DNA of 60,139 bases from Anaerolineaceae bacterium UBA5211. GTDB taxonomy: Bacteria; Chloroflexota; Anaerolineae; Anaerolineales; Anaerolineaceae. The notes under the pieces are model-generated. The model worked only from the letters and a program-made list of their open reading frames with translations, was not told the origin of the DNA and searched no databases. Below are positions 43,113 through 52,600 of the stretch, in pieces (the first letter of the stretch is position 1; the number at the start of each line of letters is the position of its first letter). The stretch covers positions 1-60,139 of the forward strand of contig DHVJ01000056.1 in the NCBI GenBank assembly GCA_002412595.1, written 5' to 3'. Position numbers and translations under genes: made by a program.

Positions 43113-43683
43113 GTTGCCTTCTTTCTGTTGCCTGGCTCTCCTGAGAAGTCGTCCATTGATCTGCCATGTGCTGACGTGCACGGTGTAAACGACTTTTTAC
43201 TGCGCTTTTTGAAATTTGTAAAGTTTGGCAGATGTCTTCCTCCGAGAGTTCGTAAAAATACCTCAAAATCAGGACCGCACGGTCGTTTTCGTTCAATTCT
43301 TTTAACTGTCTCTGGATAGCTTCACTAAATTCAGTCTCAACCAGCGTCCTTTCGGGGTTGGGTGTTGGGTCTTCAGCGCTGAATTCAATGATTTCATCCA
43401 GGTCAACGGTCATGAGCCGTTTGCGTCGTTGTTGGTCAATGCAGTGATGCGCTGCAATGGAAAGCAGCCAGGTTACAAATGACCGCTCCGGGTCGTAGCG
43501 TTTCAGGTTGGAATAGGCCCGCCAGAAAGTCTCCTGCGCAGCATCCTCCGCAGCCTGCGGATTCCCCAGCATGCGGTAACAAAGGTTGTACACCGGGTTC
43601 TGGTATGCGTCCACAATTTGCGTAAAAGCATCCTGATTACCTTGCAACGCTAATGTGAGGCATTCGGCCTCTGTATTGGTCAC
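43093..43683 (-). CDS. ECF sigma-70 factor
   Basis: A 196-aa extracytoplasmic-function sigma factor. Region 2 is visible (about 15-85: YQNPVYNLCYRMLGNPQAAEDAAQETFWRAYSNLKRYDPERSFVTWL with the -10 recognition helix), as is region 4 (about 125-180: LKELNENDRAVLILRYFYELSEEDICQTLQISKSAVKSRLHRARQHM, helix-turn-helix for -35). There is no region 3, as usual for ECF factors. It is the first gene of a three-gene overlapping operon with the anti-sigma and the bactofilin-like protein, and probably transcribes its own operon. Confidence 0.92.
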   Translation of the reverse strand: MTNTEAECLTLALQGNQDAFTQIVDAYQNPVYNLCYRMLGNPQAAEDAAQETFWRAYSNLKRYDPERSFVTWLLSIAAHHCIDQQRRKRLMTVDLDEIIEFSAEDPTPNPERTLVETEFSEAIQRQLKELNENDRAVLILRYFYELSEEDICQTLQISKSAVKSRLHRARQHMADQWTTSQESQATERRQHESQTI

Positions 43684-43938
43684 GAGAGCTGCTCCAGTTC
43701 TTATTGTTCTTGTGTTCTGACCCTATATACGTTCGCTTTAACAAAAAGGTTTCTTCAATCCTGCCAAACTATCTGCGCGTTGAAATATTCACCCTTTTCT
43801 TTAAAGATAGAAATGCATAAAAGCTGAAAAGCATTTTGATTGTGCTAATGTTCATTTCTAGGCCGTGGATTGAAAAAAGTCTTTAATCTTGTTAAGATAT
43901 ATTAACACTTTGTTTGAAGCTTGTAAGTCTATTTTGCT

Positions 43939-43975
43939 TATAATTTATGAACAGACTGCGATATTCTAGTCTGTT
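43939..43975 (+). promoter_or_regulatory. Promoter -10 followed by inverted repeat upstream of the Cys-rich gene
   Basis: TATAAT (43939-43944) precedes an inverted repeat AACAGACT (43950-43957)/AGTCTGTT (43968-43975), which straddles the expected transcription start. It could be an operator or a 5' hairpin. No gene is seen in 43684-44136. Confidence 0.45.
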
Positions 43976-44024
43976 AGGAGAAATAAAGTCTGATTTTGTC
44001 TGTTGAGCTGGCTAATGAAAATAT

Positions 44025-44056
44025 TTTCCTGGTCTATTCAACGAATAACCAGGAAA
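44025..44056 (+). other. Leader hairpin before the Cys-rich gene
   Basis: TTTCCTGGT/ACCAGGAAA plus TATTC/GAATA around a 3-nt loop form a 14-pair stem with one bulged C, 80 nt before the ATG at 44137. No T run follows, so it is likely a structured leader. Confidence 0.55.
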
Positions 44057-44136
44057 TTTCTCGATACGCTTAAATGATGCAAAAATATAGTGGTAATTGA
44101 AGGATAATTAGTTCCTGAATTAAGAAGGAGAAACAT

Positions 44137-45681
44137 ATGAAGTGTTGGAATTGCGGGACTCAAAATCAGAAGACTGCCAAAATCTGTAAGAAGTGCGGCA
44201 GTGACTTGACCCTGGCGGAAGCCAAAGAAAAAAAAGAGCCTGTGGTTGAGCAGCAGGAACGCAAAGTTCAACCCTGGGTGTGGGTGCTGGTAGGCCTGGC
44301 TGGCTTGGCTGTTGTAGTGACACTGGCCTTTGTGCTGATAAACATTTCCTCTGCAGAAAATAAAGATACGGCAAAACAAACTGCCGCGATATCGGATAAT
44401 ACAGCGGTTGAAGAGGCTGTCGAGAATGTTCCCGGATCCGAGGGCGCGGTGGAAGAACAAACAACGGTTGGTGAAACCACATCGGTAAACTTTACGGGTG
44501 TTGAAGCGCAGGGCGAAGGCTGCGATTGGAGCACTTGCGCCTGGATGGAAGAAGATCAATGCGTGACTTGCGGCGGCACTTGGATGGACTATGGCGACGA
44601 AGCATACTGTGATTGCAGTGCTGAAAAATGGCAGTCCCAGGAATTGGAATGGTGTAAATATGAAGGCGGTTCTTGGCTGGAAGATGAAAGCCGCTGCACA
44701 TTTCTAAATGTAACAACTGAAGATACCCAAACTGAGTTTGTTTCAGCCTGTTCAGACCTGTATTTCAACAATCAAACCGGTGATGCTTCGGCTTACCAAA
44801 CATTTAAAGCGGAATGTAAAGCTGCGGGCGGGGTGGATCAGTGCTGGGATGAAACCTGCACCTTGTCTGTGTGCCTGTGCCCGAATGAAGATAACGTGCC
44901 CCTTTCATGTAATTGGGTTACCGGACAGGAAGTCAATTCCAATATCAAGTGCTACGATGAAAACGGAACCTGCTGGCTGACAATTGAACCCACCGGGGCT
45001 TTCGGGAACCTTTCCTCCGGGGAAGGGCAGCCGGAAGTGGTGCTGAAAACCAGTGACGGGGCAACTTTCTCATCGGTGGATTTGAACCGCAATAACAGCG
45101 GCTGTATTTACGATGAGGACCAAATTTCCTGCTTGATCTCGGAAGACGGCACCTTCAATACTACCACCGTGGAATCGGTTTATATGTGCATGGACCTGTG
45201 CTGCCTGGATCTGGATAATCTGGAAAGCGGCAATGTAGTGGTGCAGTCCGGCAACTGCCCGGGCAGCGGCAACCTGGAAGTTCGGGATTTCCAATTGCTC
45301 AAAGGCGTGTTGACTCTGGAAATCCGCAACAGCATGGGCTGGGATGTGAACACGCTGGAAGTTTTCCTAGATGATGCCAAAGGCGATCATTGGTCCACAT
45401 TGAGCTGCAAGATCGATGATAAATACGAGACGATCATGAACTGCGAAGGCTGGGCGGTTTATAAATCCGGCTATGCTACCATGAACTTCTATTACGGTTC
45501 CGGCAGCAGCGCCTGTTCGGTATCCAATGTCAAATTCTATTTGCCGGAAATGAGCCGATGCAATTACGACCAGAGCTATTGTTCCTACAGCGACTCCTGC
45601 TGCGGCTCCAGCTACACCTGCTGTTCTTGCGGCTGCAAGAAACTGGATGACGACGAGAGCTGCTCGGACGTTTGTGATTAG
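44137..45681 (+). CDS. Zinc-ribbon, single-helix, Cys-rich surface protein
   Basis: A 514-aa protein. Residues 1-25 are a double zinc ribbon (CWNCGTQ...CKKCGSD), 47-70 form one membrane helix (VWVLVGLAGLAVVVTLAFVL), and the remaining 440 residues face outward and hold many cysteines in short motifs: CDWSTCAWMEEDQCVTCGG, YCDCSAEKW and a closing CSYSDSCCGSSYTCCSCGCKK. The extracellular part has no signature I know. Many Cys suggest disulfides or metal binding. AAGGAG lies 7 nt before the ATG. A terminator follows at 45706-45732, so it is a single-gene unit. Confidence 0.75.
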   Translation: MKCWNCGTQNQKTAKICKKCGSDLTLAEAKEKKEPVVEQQERKVQPWVWVLVGLAGLAVVVTLAFVLINISSAENKDTAKQTAAISDNTAVEEAVENVPGSEGAVEEQTTVGETTSVNFTGVEAQGEGCDWSTCAWMEEDQCVTCGGTWMDYGDEAYCDCSAEKWQSQELEWCKYEGGSWLEDESRCTFLNVTTEDTQTEFVSACSDLYFNNQTGDASAYQTFKAECKAAGGVDQCWDETCTLSVCLCPNEDNVPLSCNWVTGQEVNSNIKCYDENGTCWLTIEPTGAFGNLSSGEGQPEVVLKTSDGATFSSVDLNRNNSGCIYDEDQISCLISEDGTFNTTTVESVYMCMDLCCLDLDNLESGNVVVQSGNCPGSGNLEVRDFQLLKGVLTLEIRNSMGWDVNTLEVFLDDAKGDHWSTLSCKIDDKYETIMNCEGWAVYKSGYATMNFYYGSGSSACSVSNVKFYLPEMSRCNYDQSYCSYSDSCCGSSYTCCSCGCKKLDDDESCSDVCD

Positions 45682-45705
45682 ATCAACGCAAAAGCAATAA
45701 CGTAA

Positions 45706-45732
45706 AAATCCGCCGGTATTACCGGCGGATTT
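45706..45732 (+). terminator. Terminator after the Cys-rich gene
   Basis: AAATCCGCCGG and CCGGCGGATTT form an 11-bp stem with loop TATTA; AATTTTTAT follows. It is 24 nt past the stop. Confidence 0.8.
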
Positions 45733-45755
45733 AATTTTTATCGATATAGCTGAGG

Positions 45756-46107
45756 TCAGCTTTCCAGGCGGATCAGCCCGGCTTCCCGCGCCCAGGTTTT
45801 AGCCTGACGTACTTCTGTCTGAGAAATAAGGCGCATGAGGTCAGGGTATCCGGGGACGTGAAAATCCGGTTTGTATTGATCCATGATTGCCGTGCAGCGG
45901 ATTCTCCTCGCCATGAAGCGCCATGTAGGTATAAACACGTGCCTGAGTGGTGCTGCGGTATTGGCCGGTTTTACTCACCGAACGGTTGACATGGCACTGA
46001 CAGGGGCAAAGCATACAATCCTGCAATTGTTCATAAGCCCAATCGGATATGCATCGCAGATCACCGCTGTGAAACTTATTCAGGTATGCAGGTGAAAAGG
46101 GATGCAT
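45756..46107 (-). pseudogene. Radical-SAM (PflA-like) protein remnant with internal deletion
   Basis: From ATG 46107 the first frame gives a PflA-like N-terminus (LQDCMLCPCQCHVNRSVSKT, then ARVYTYMALHGEENPL). The C-terminal frame gives the last part of the same family (IMDQYKPDFHVPGYPDLMRL, then TEVRQAKTWAREAGLIRLES, stop at 45756-45758). The radical-SAM core with its CxxxCxxC cluster, normally about 200 residues, is missing between them, and the frames do not match near 45890-45910. The start overlaps the stop of the methyltransferase gene. It is therefore read as a gene destroyed by an internal deletion and not a functional protein. Confidence 0.65.
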
Positions 46108-46685
46108 CAGCGTTTCAGGCTGAAAATTTGGAAGGACTGGTCAGGGAGAAAGTCGAACGAGCGGAATACATCTAAGCCCACTTGCAGCATTACATTGCGG
46201 ATAGCGGTAGGGCTGCTGTAATGGTGGTGCAGGCTGGAAAAAGCCAACGAAAAACCCTTGACTTTTTTATAATCAATCACGACAACCAGGCCTTTTGTTT
46301 TTATAAAATTGGCGATCGGCTGGAAATAGGTCAGGGGATCCAAAATGTGATGGTACATGTCTCGCATGAATATCCAGTCAAATTTGCGGGCCGGCAGTTC
46401 CAATTGGTCTGTTGAGGTGAGGAAGGTTTGTACATTTATTAACCCCAGCGCATTTGCGTTGTCTTGAACATATGCCAGATTTTCTGCATCGGTATCAACG
46501 GCTACCACCAGTCCGCCTGGGGCGGCCGCTTTGGCGAAGGCTTGCGTGTAAAAGCCGCCCCCTGAACCCACGTCGGCAATGATTGCGCCCGGTTGTACGC
46601 TCAAAATATTCAGGATTTCTTGCGCTTTGTATTTGGGCGACCCAGCCAGTTTGTTGAATCGTTCCAGCCTATTTTTAGGTTTCAT
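46107..46685 (-). CDS. SAM-dependent methyltransferase, class I
   Basis: A 192-aa Rossmann methyltransferase. Motif I is IIADVGSGGGFYTQAFAKA, the acidic end of beta-2 is VVAVDTDAENL, and motif IV lies near FDWIFMRDMYHHI. The chain is short, leaving no room for a large substrate domain. The product is unknown. It ends in ATGA, overlapping the start of the radical-SAM remnant, and lies 27 nt after the deoxynucleoside kinase. Confidence 0.82.
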   Translation of the reverse strand: MKPKNRLERFNKLAGSPKYKAQEILNILSVQPGAIIADVGSGGGFYTQAFAKAAAPGGLVVAVDTDAENLAYVQDNANALGLINVQTFLTSTDQLELPARKFDWIFMRDMYHHILDPLTYFQPIANFIKTKGLVVVIDYKKVKGFSLAFSSLHHHYSSPTAIRNVMLQVGLDVFRSFDFLPDQSFQIFSLKR

Positions 46686-46712
46686 TTTCCCTTCTAATCA
46701 ATATCAATTTTA

Positions 46713-47348
46713 TCAAAAAACAACTTCTTCTTTTCCAGAAAGCTTATCGTTGATGCGCTGGATAACAATGTCCAGGTGTTTGGATTTGTGCACAAAATCC
46801 AGGTCATCCGTGCGGATGGTCAAGACGGGGCACAGGTCAAAACTTTGTATCCAGTCATCATAAAAGGATTCCAACAGGGCAAGGTAATCAGCGCTGATGC
46901 CAGATTCGATATCACGGCCGCGTTTGTGGATGCGCTGCATTAACGTATCCACCGGGCAGCGCAGATAGATCAGCATGGAAGGTGAGGGCAGGGTGGGGAT
47001 CAATAAATTAAAAACATTCATATAAGTTTGGAAATCCAACTCACTTAAGTTGCCCATGTGGTGCAGTGCCCGGCAAAAAATGTAGGCGTCTTCGTAGATA
47101 CTGCGGTCGATGATGGCTGAACGGGGGTCGGACGCCATCTGCAGATGCTGCTGTGCGCGGTGGCCGAGGAAATAAACCTGTAACTGGAAAGACCAGGCTT
47201 TCATATCCTGGTAGAAGGCGGGCAGATACGGATTATCCACAACCGATTCATAAGCTGTGCGCCAGCCCAGACGTTGGCCGATGCGGTCAGTAAGTGAAGT
47301 TTTGCCGGAACCGATATTTCCCGCTACCAAAATGAGATGTTTAGGCAT
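46713..47348 (-). CDS. Deoxynucleoside kinase (dNK family)
   Basis: A 211-aa kinase of the deoxyadenosine/deoxyguanosine kinase family. P-loop AGNIGSGKTSL (residues 9-19), the catalytic Glu in TAYESVVDNPYL, the DRS motif IIDRSIYEDAYIFC, and a lid near RIHKRGRDIESGIS. It phosphorylates salvaged deoxynucleosides with ATP. AGGGAGAA stands before the ATG. The methyltransferase and radical-SAM remnant follow on the same strand. Confidence 0.88.
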   Translation of the reverse strand: MPKHLILVAGNIGSGKTSLTDRIGQRLGWRTAYESVVDNPYLPAFYQDMKAWSFQLQVYFLGHRAQQHLQMASDPRSAIIDRSIYEDAYIFCRALHHMGNLSELDFQTYMNVFNLLIPTLPSPSMLIYLRCPVDTLMQRIHKRGRDIESGISADYLALLESFYDDWIQSFDLCPVLTIRTDDLDFVHKSKHLDIVIQRINDKLSGKEEVVF

Positions 47349-47487
47349 TCATTCTCCCTCATGAATTTATTTCCTTTTATTATATTCCAGGTCATACCAT
47401 CATGACTTTTAGCCAAGTTTTTAGTATTATTTAAAGCAGCATGGGTACTAAAATATCTTAAAAATGGATTCATAGTTCATGAAAAAA

Positions 47488-47533
47488 TTGTCATTTGGTG
47501 TTAATTGACAAATTAACCCTACCGATATATGCT
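47488..47533 (+). promoter_or_regulatory. Promoter P1 (shared TTGTCA/TTGACA block), upstream of the lytic transglycosylase gene
   Basis: TTGACA (47505-47510), 17 nt, TATGCT (47528-47533), preceded by TTGTCA (47488-47493). Three further copies stand before the paralogous secreted proteins. The transcript would meet a terminator at 47764-47793 before the gene start at 47924. The rest of 47349-47923 has only a doubtful minus-strand frame (47448-47723). Confidence 0.6.
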
Positions 47534-47763
47534 CTGATTTTGGTGTGATTTCGAATTCTTTTCCTTCAAGTCCCGGTCCTATTTGCGGAAAGGGGCTAAA
47601 AATATAGTCCTGCGGTTTTCTGAAGGAATGGAAGTGAGATTCATTTTGGACATCATCAAATGGACCAGGGTATCCGGGTTGATAGTATTCAAGGGGCGCT
47701 GCGGACCTCGGAATCAGGATCAATTGCGTAAGAACCCGAATAATCGATGAAGATTTCAGTTGG

Positions 47764-47793
47764 GCAGACTAAAATTCATGGTCTGCTTTTTTT
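47764..47793 (+). terminator. Terminator inside the leader of the lytic-transglycosylase-like gene
   Basis: GCAGAC (47764-47769) pairs with GTCTGC (47781-47786), then seven T (47787-47793). It lies about 250 nt downstream of P1 and 130 nt before the gene, so it marks either the end of a small RNA or a regulated leader. Confidence 0.6.
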
Positions 47794-47923
47794 AATAATG
47801 AGGCTGGTATGAAGCAAGTAAATAAAATAGAATTCAGCTGTATCAGAGTGTTGGATTGATAAAGTGGCGTGCAACTGATATCGGATATATATTACTCGAA
47901 GTAAATTGATCGTTTTGGCTTTT

Positions 47924-49258
47924 ATGAAAAAACGGCTGCGTTTTTCAATGTCATCCTGTTTGGTATGTCTATTCTGCTTACCAAATATTTTTACATCTGG
48001 GAATGGCCTGATTTTTGCTGAGAGCCAGATAGATCAATCCCGCGCACCCGCACTGAAGGATAGCGCGCTTGCCGCGGTAAGTCAGCCGGTCAGCATGAGC
48101 GTTCAGGTTTTAAATTGCAAAGCCTGGGGATTCTGTGACGTGCAGCCTGAATTGCGTTTTTCATTAACCTATCTCGATTATGACGGTAGTGATTATGTCA
48201 TGCATATTCAAATGGGGGAGAAGCACTATGAGTTCCCTTCCAGCCCGGCAGAAATTGAAGTGTCTGCAACTGGCGATGATGGGGTGGAGGTAATGTATTG
48301 GGTTGAGTCCGCAACCACAGGGTCTATCTATGGCCAGGATACTTTCCGCATGCGCTACGTGCAGGAGAATAATCAATCGGTATTCCAGTTACTGGGAAAG
48401 CAATGGGAAGCGGATATTCCCAGCGCTGCATTGATTTGGGAAATATTTCCGCCGGTAGAGAATTTTGAAGATGGTTGGGCCAAGATAATTGAAGATCCGG
48501 ACGATTTGGATACCGATGTGAATTACACGCTGTTGGCCGGACGGTTGATCTGGGATGGTATTGTTATTCCGGATGCTTGCGGTGATAGCGGGCTTTTGGC
48601 GAATGGCGCTGCGACTACCTGCGGGATGGAAGTCGCACGCGAAAAAGTCATCGAATGGCAGAATAAGCACAACCAGGACATTCAAGAAGCGAGCTTGAAA
48701 GCGCTTGTTCCAGCCCGATTATTAAAAGGTGTCATTGGTCAGGAGTCACAGTTTTATGCGAAATGGGGATTGTCCGAAGAATATGGATTGGGCATGCTGA
48801 CAGAACATGGCGTGGATATGCTGCTGCAATGGAACGAACCTTATTTCTTTTATAAATGCAGCTTGGTCTATGGAGCCGATTACTGTGAGCAGGGATATCT
48901 TAATATCACCGATGACCAACGCGCGGTTTTAATTAGTTACATCATGAAAGACATCGGTACCGATGATGAATATGAGGTTATGGCGGAGGCATTGTACGCC
49001 AGTTGCGTGCAAACCAACTATATTGTTTCGTACTATACCGATGAAGCGCCTAGTGATGTGGCGGATTACGAAACCCTTTGGCGCATTTCTTTGGGGGTAT
49101 ATCATGCCGGTTTTGGTTGTATGTCGGACGCGGTTTTAAATGCCTGGGATGAAGATGGTGACAATCTAACCTGGGATAACATAGCTACGTACCTGGTGGG
49201 GGATTGCAACAGTGCGATTGATTACTTTGATAAAGTTGTGAACTATAGCGAAGAGTGA
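47924..49258 (+). CDS. Secreted lytic-transglycosylase-like protein
   Basis: A 444-aa protein with a signal peptide (about 1-32, ending LIFAES). The N-terminal 230 residues are a beta-rich region of no recognised family (LNCKAWGFCDVQPELRFSLTYLDYDGSDY). About residues 225-440 resemble a soluble lytic transglycosylase domain: RLLKGVIGQESQF with the catalytic Glu near 274, then the GLGMLTEHGVDMLLQWN stretch. It would cut peptidoglycan outside the cell. ATG 47924 is chosen over the TTG at 47906 because it starts a normal signal peptide. P1 and a leader terminator lie upstream. Confidence 0.65.
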   Translation: MKKRLRFSMSSCLVCLFCLPNIFTSGNGLIFAESQIDQSRAPALKDSALAAVSQPVSMSVQVLNCKAWGFCDVQPELRFSLTYLDYDGSDYVMHIQMGEKHYEFPSSPAEIEVSATGDDGVEVMYWVESATTGSIYGQDTFRMRYVQENNQSVFQLLGKQWEADIPSAALIWEIFPPVENFEDGWAKIIEDPDDLDTDVNYTLLAGRLIWDGIVIPDACGDSGLLANGAATTCGMEVAREKVIEWQNKHNQDIQEASLKALVPARLLKGVIGQESQFYAKWGLSEEYGLGMLTEHGVDMLLQWNEPYFFYKCSLVYGADYCEQGYLNITDDQRAVLISYIMKDIGTDDEYEVMAEALYASCVQTNYIVSYYTDEAPSDVADYETLWRISLGVYHAGFGCMSDAVLNAWDEDGDNLTWDNIATYLVGDCNSAIDYFDKVVNYSEE

Positions 49259-49338
49259 AGAAAAAATTGGATAGCAAATAAAGAAGCATACGTAAAAATA
49301 ACCTATATAGATGATTAAGAATTTGTTACAAAGTGTCA

Positions 49339-49367
49339 TTGACAAAAAATGATTGCGGAATTATGCT
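49339..49367 (+). promoter_or_regulatory. Promoter P2 before surface protein 1
   Basis: TTGACA (49339-49344), 17 nt, TATGCT (49362-49367); TGTCA lies directly upstream (49334-49338 region), a compact version of the block at P1, P3 and P4. The transcript has a leader of about 300 nt, in which I see no known riboswitch. Confidence 0.6.
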
Positions 49368-49671
49368 GTGAAGCGATTCTGCCCTGGTTACATGAAGGCT
49401 GAGTTTATAAACTATGCCAAATCATTTTTAAATTAGGAAATCTGATAAACTGATAACCATATTGCATTTTCCTGGAAGGATTGCCGGTTCATCACAATGG
49501 ACTGTGTATGAAGTAATTGATCCTATGCCACGATCCTCCACTTTTCAGGCTACCCGAATAAAACGATGTGTGGACGAGGGTGTATTGCGGAATCCTATCG
49601 TGTGCCAATTCCAATTAATCCTGGATGAAATTCGATAACCCAAGATTTGTGTATATAAATGAAAGGAAAAA

Positions 49672-52600
49672 ATGAAAAATAAAAATTTTAGAAAAAATAG
49701 TCTGCAATGCATGATCGCTTTTATTATGCTTGCAAGCACTATGTTCAATACCGGGATGGTTTTCGCGGATGGGGACGTCTCGGCGGAAGATTCCGATGCG
49801 ACAGAAGAGCCTACCGCGGTTCCGACTGAGGTTCCCACGGAAGTACCGACAGAGGTACCGGTTGCCGACCCGACCGATGTCCCGACTGCCGTACCCACTG
49901 AGGTAACAGTAGGCCAGCCAACTGAAACCGCAACGGCAGTGCCAACGGATGTTGTGGCGACGGAAACAGCTACGCAAGAATTTACGTTGACACCCACCAT
50001 TACCCCAACGGAAGAGACCTTGAGCGCGCAAGCTGTAACCCTCACCAGCCCAGCGGGAACAGTTTATACGCGCACACCTTATTTCGTTTGGGATTATGAA
50101 GAAGATGCCTATAAATATCAGCTCTTTGTCTATCAGAAATCCTCAAAGGGCGATATCAAGATGTACGATAAGCTATATATAGCCAGCAAGGTGTGTGATG
50201 AAGACGAGGGAGTCTGCACAATCAAGTCACCTACTTCTTTGGCTTATGGCAGCTACTATTGGAAGATGCGCGAGTGCGTTGGCGATAGTGATGATTACAT
50301 TTGTTATGACCTGGAATCGGCGTCAAGCATGGAATTTGTTGTTTCTTCCACAACGCCCACAACCGACGAACCCAGCGGCACGATTTATACCAATACCCCT
50401 ACGTTTACCTGGACTGGTGTAGCCGATGACGAGGAACAATATTATTTGTTGGTTTATGATAGTGACGGCGACAAAGTTGCCATCAACGGCGGCACATACA
50501 TTTTGGATGCCACAGATGTAACCTGCGAAACCAACGAAGATGATGAATACATCTGCAGTTACACTGACGCGGATGCGTTTGATAATGGTTCATACAAATG
50601 GAAAGTACGCGCTTATTACAGCGGCAAATGGCGCAGCTATAGCAGCTACAGAACGTTCACCGTTGCGTCGGAAATTGATGAGAGTTTTGATTCCTATGCC
50701 GCCGATTTCACCAAATTAGCGGGCGGTACCTGGCTGCTGGGGACTGAAGACGGCAACACTGTCTATTACACGAACGGTGTTTCCAAGAAGATGACCAGCC
50801 TGCGCAGTAAATATATCTTTGACGATGTCGATATCACTGCGGTTGTCAAACGTGACGCTGGTACAGTGGATGGTTCCTATCCGGCCAGCTACATCGGCGT
50901 GCGCATGGGAAAATCCAAGAGTTCCAGTACTTACATGTGGTACACCGGATATATCTTCGGTTATACCAACGCAGGCACTTACGCCATTTGGCGCGTTGAC
51001 TCATCGAGCCGGGTGGAGACGATCCAACCGTGGACGGATATCACCGGAGGTATTAATGATGGAGATTGGAACACACTCAATATTACTGCTGAAGGGGATG
51101 ATTTTACCTTCTCTATCAATGGTTCTGAAGTAGCCAGTTTTTCGGACGATACTTATTCAAAAGGTTTTGTCGGGTTTGAGATGTATCGGCCGGATTCAAC
51201 CATTTTGCCTTTCTACATCGATTCAGTAACAGCAAATAATATATCCTCCACCAGCGTATCCGGCGCTTCTATCAGCTCGGAACAAGCTGCGGCCAACCTG
51301 ACAGCACAAAGCAGCAGCACCGGATCGATTGAAGGATACGATGGCGGTACGGTGCACTCGCAGGCTATCACCCCGAATCCGAGTGAACCGTCTGACACTA
51401 CTATTTACACCAGCAAACCGACCTTCAAATGGGACGATACCGGTGACGAGAAATATTATTTGTACTTAGCCAAGATCTCAACTGGCGGTATCGACAAAGT
51501 TTATGGCAAGACTTTAAGCGCTGAAACCTATTGTTCAGAAGGAGAGTGTGCTTATACATCTGCAAGTACGCTCAGCCAGAATGATTACGTCTGGAAGATT
51601 AAATCTTACGACGGGTCGGATTATAGCGACTATAGCGATGATCAATACTTTACAGTCGGAACAACCATGCCGACCGCCAAAAAACCATACAGCACCGGAT
51701 ATGACAACCAACCCACTTTTACCTGGACGGGAATCATTGACGCAGAACAATACAATATCGTGGCGTATGACTCGAAGGGTAAAAAGGTTGTCAGTTGGTG
51801 GCCATTGGCAGATGAAGTTACCTGCGATGCGGATAATATCTGCAGCGTGGAAATGGAAGATTTCTCCGGGATCGAGGAATCTAATTGGATCGCCCCTGAT
51901 TCCCTGGATAACGGAAAATATCGCTGGCGGGTGAGAGCCTTATATAACAGCAAGTGGAGCGTCTTCAGCGCATACCGCGACTTTACGGTTGCCTCTGAGT
52001 TTGATTCCGACTTTACCAGCAACAGCGAGGGCTGGAGCCGCCTATGGGGTGGAAAATGGTATCGGTCCAGCGGTAATTTCTACAGCACCGGATCCGCCAA
52101 GGTCATGAATACGGCCAGGTATGCCTACACTTACAGCGACTTTACTTACACAGCGGTTGTCAAGCGTGAGCATACCAGCCAAACTTACAGCTCGTATCCG
52201 GCCAACTATGTCGCCGTGCGCATGGGCACCAGCCACACCTCTGATCTACAGTGGTATTCCGGTTATTTATTTGGGTACACCAATGCCGGTTATTACAGCA
52301 TCTGGCGTGTGACAGGGAGTGGTAAGTCAGTGGCCCTGCAGCCCTGGACTGAAACGGATGCGATTGATAAAGGAAACTGGAATCAATTAACCGTTACTGC
52401 TGAAGGCAGCACCTTTGAGTTTTATATCAATGGCGAGTTGATGACTACTGTAGAGGATGATAATGACAGCAAGGGATATGTCGGCTTTGAATTTTACAGG
52501 CCTGCTTCAGCCTACACTGGAAAATTCTACATAGATGAAGCTCAGCTAACTTTGATTGAAAGCACTTCAACTTCCCTTTCAGCGCAATCTGCCGGCAGCA

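Noticed and set aside
47448..47723. A 91-codon minus-strand frame with a plausible amino-acid mix.
   Set aside because: No ribosome-binding site or homology is recognised, and it overlaps promoter P1 on the other strand. It could be a gene fragment; not called.
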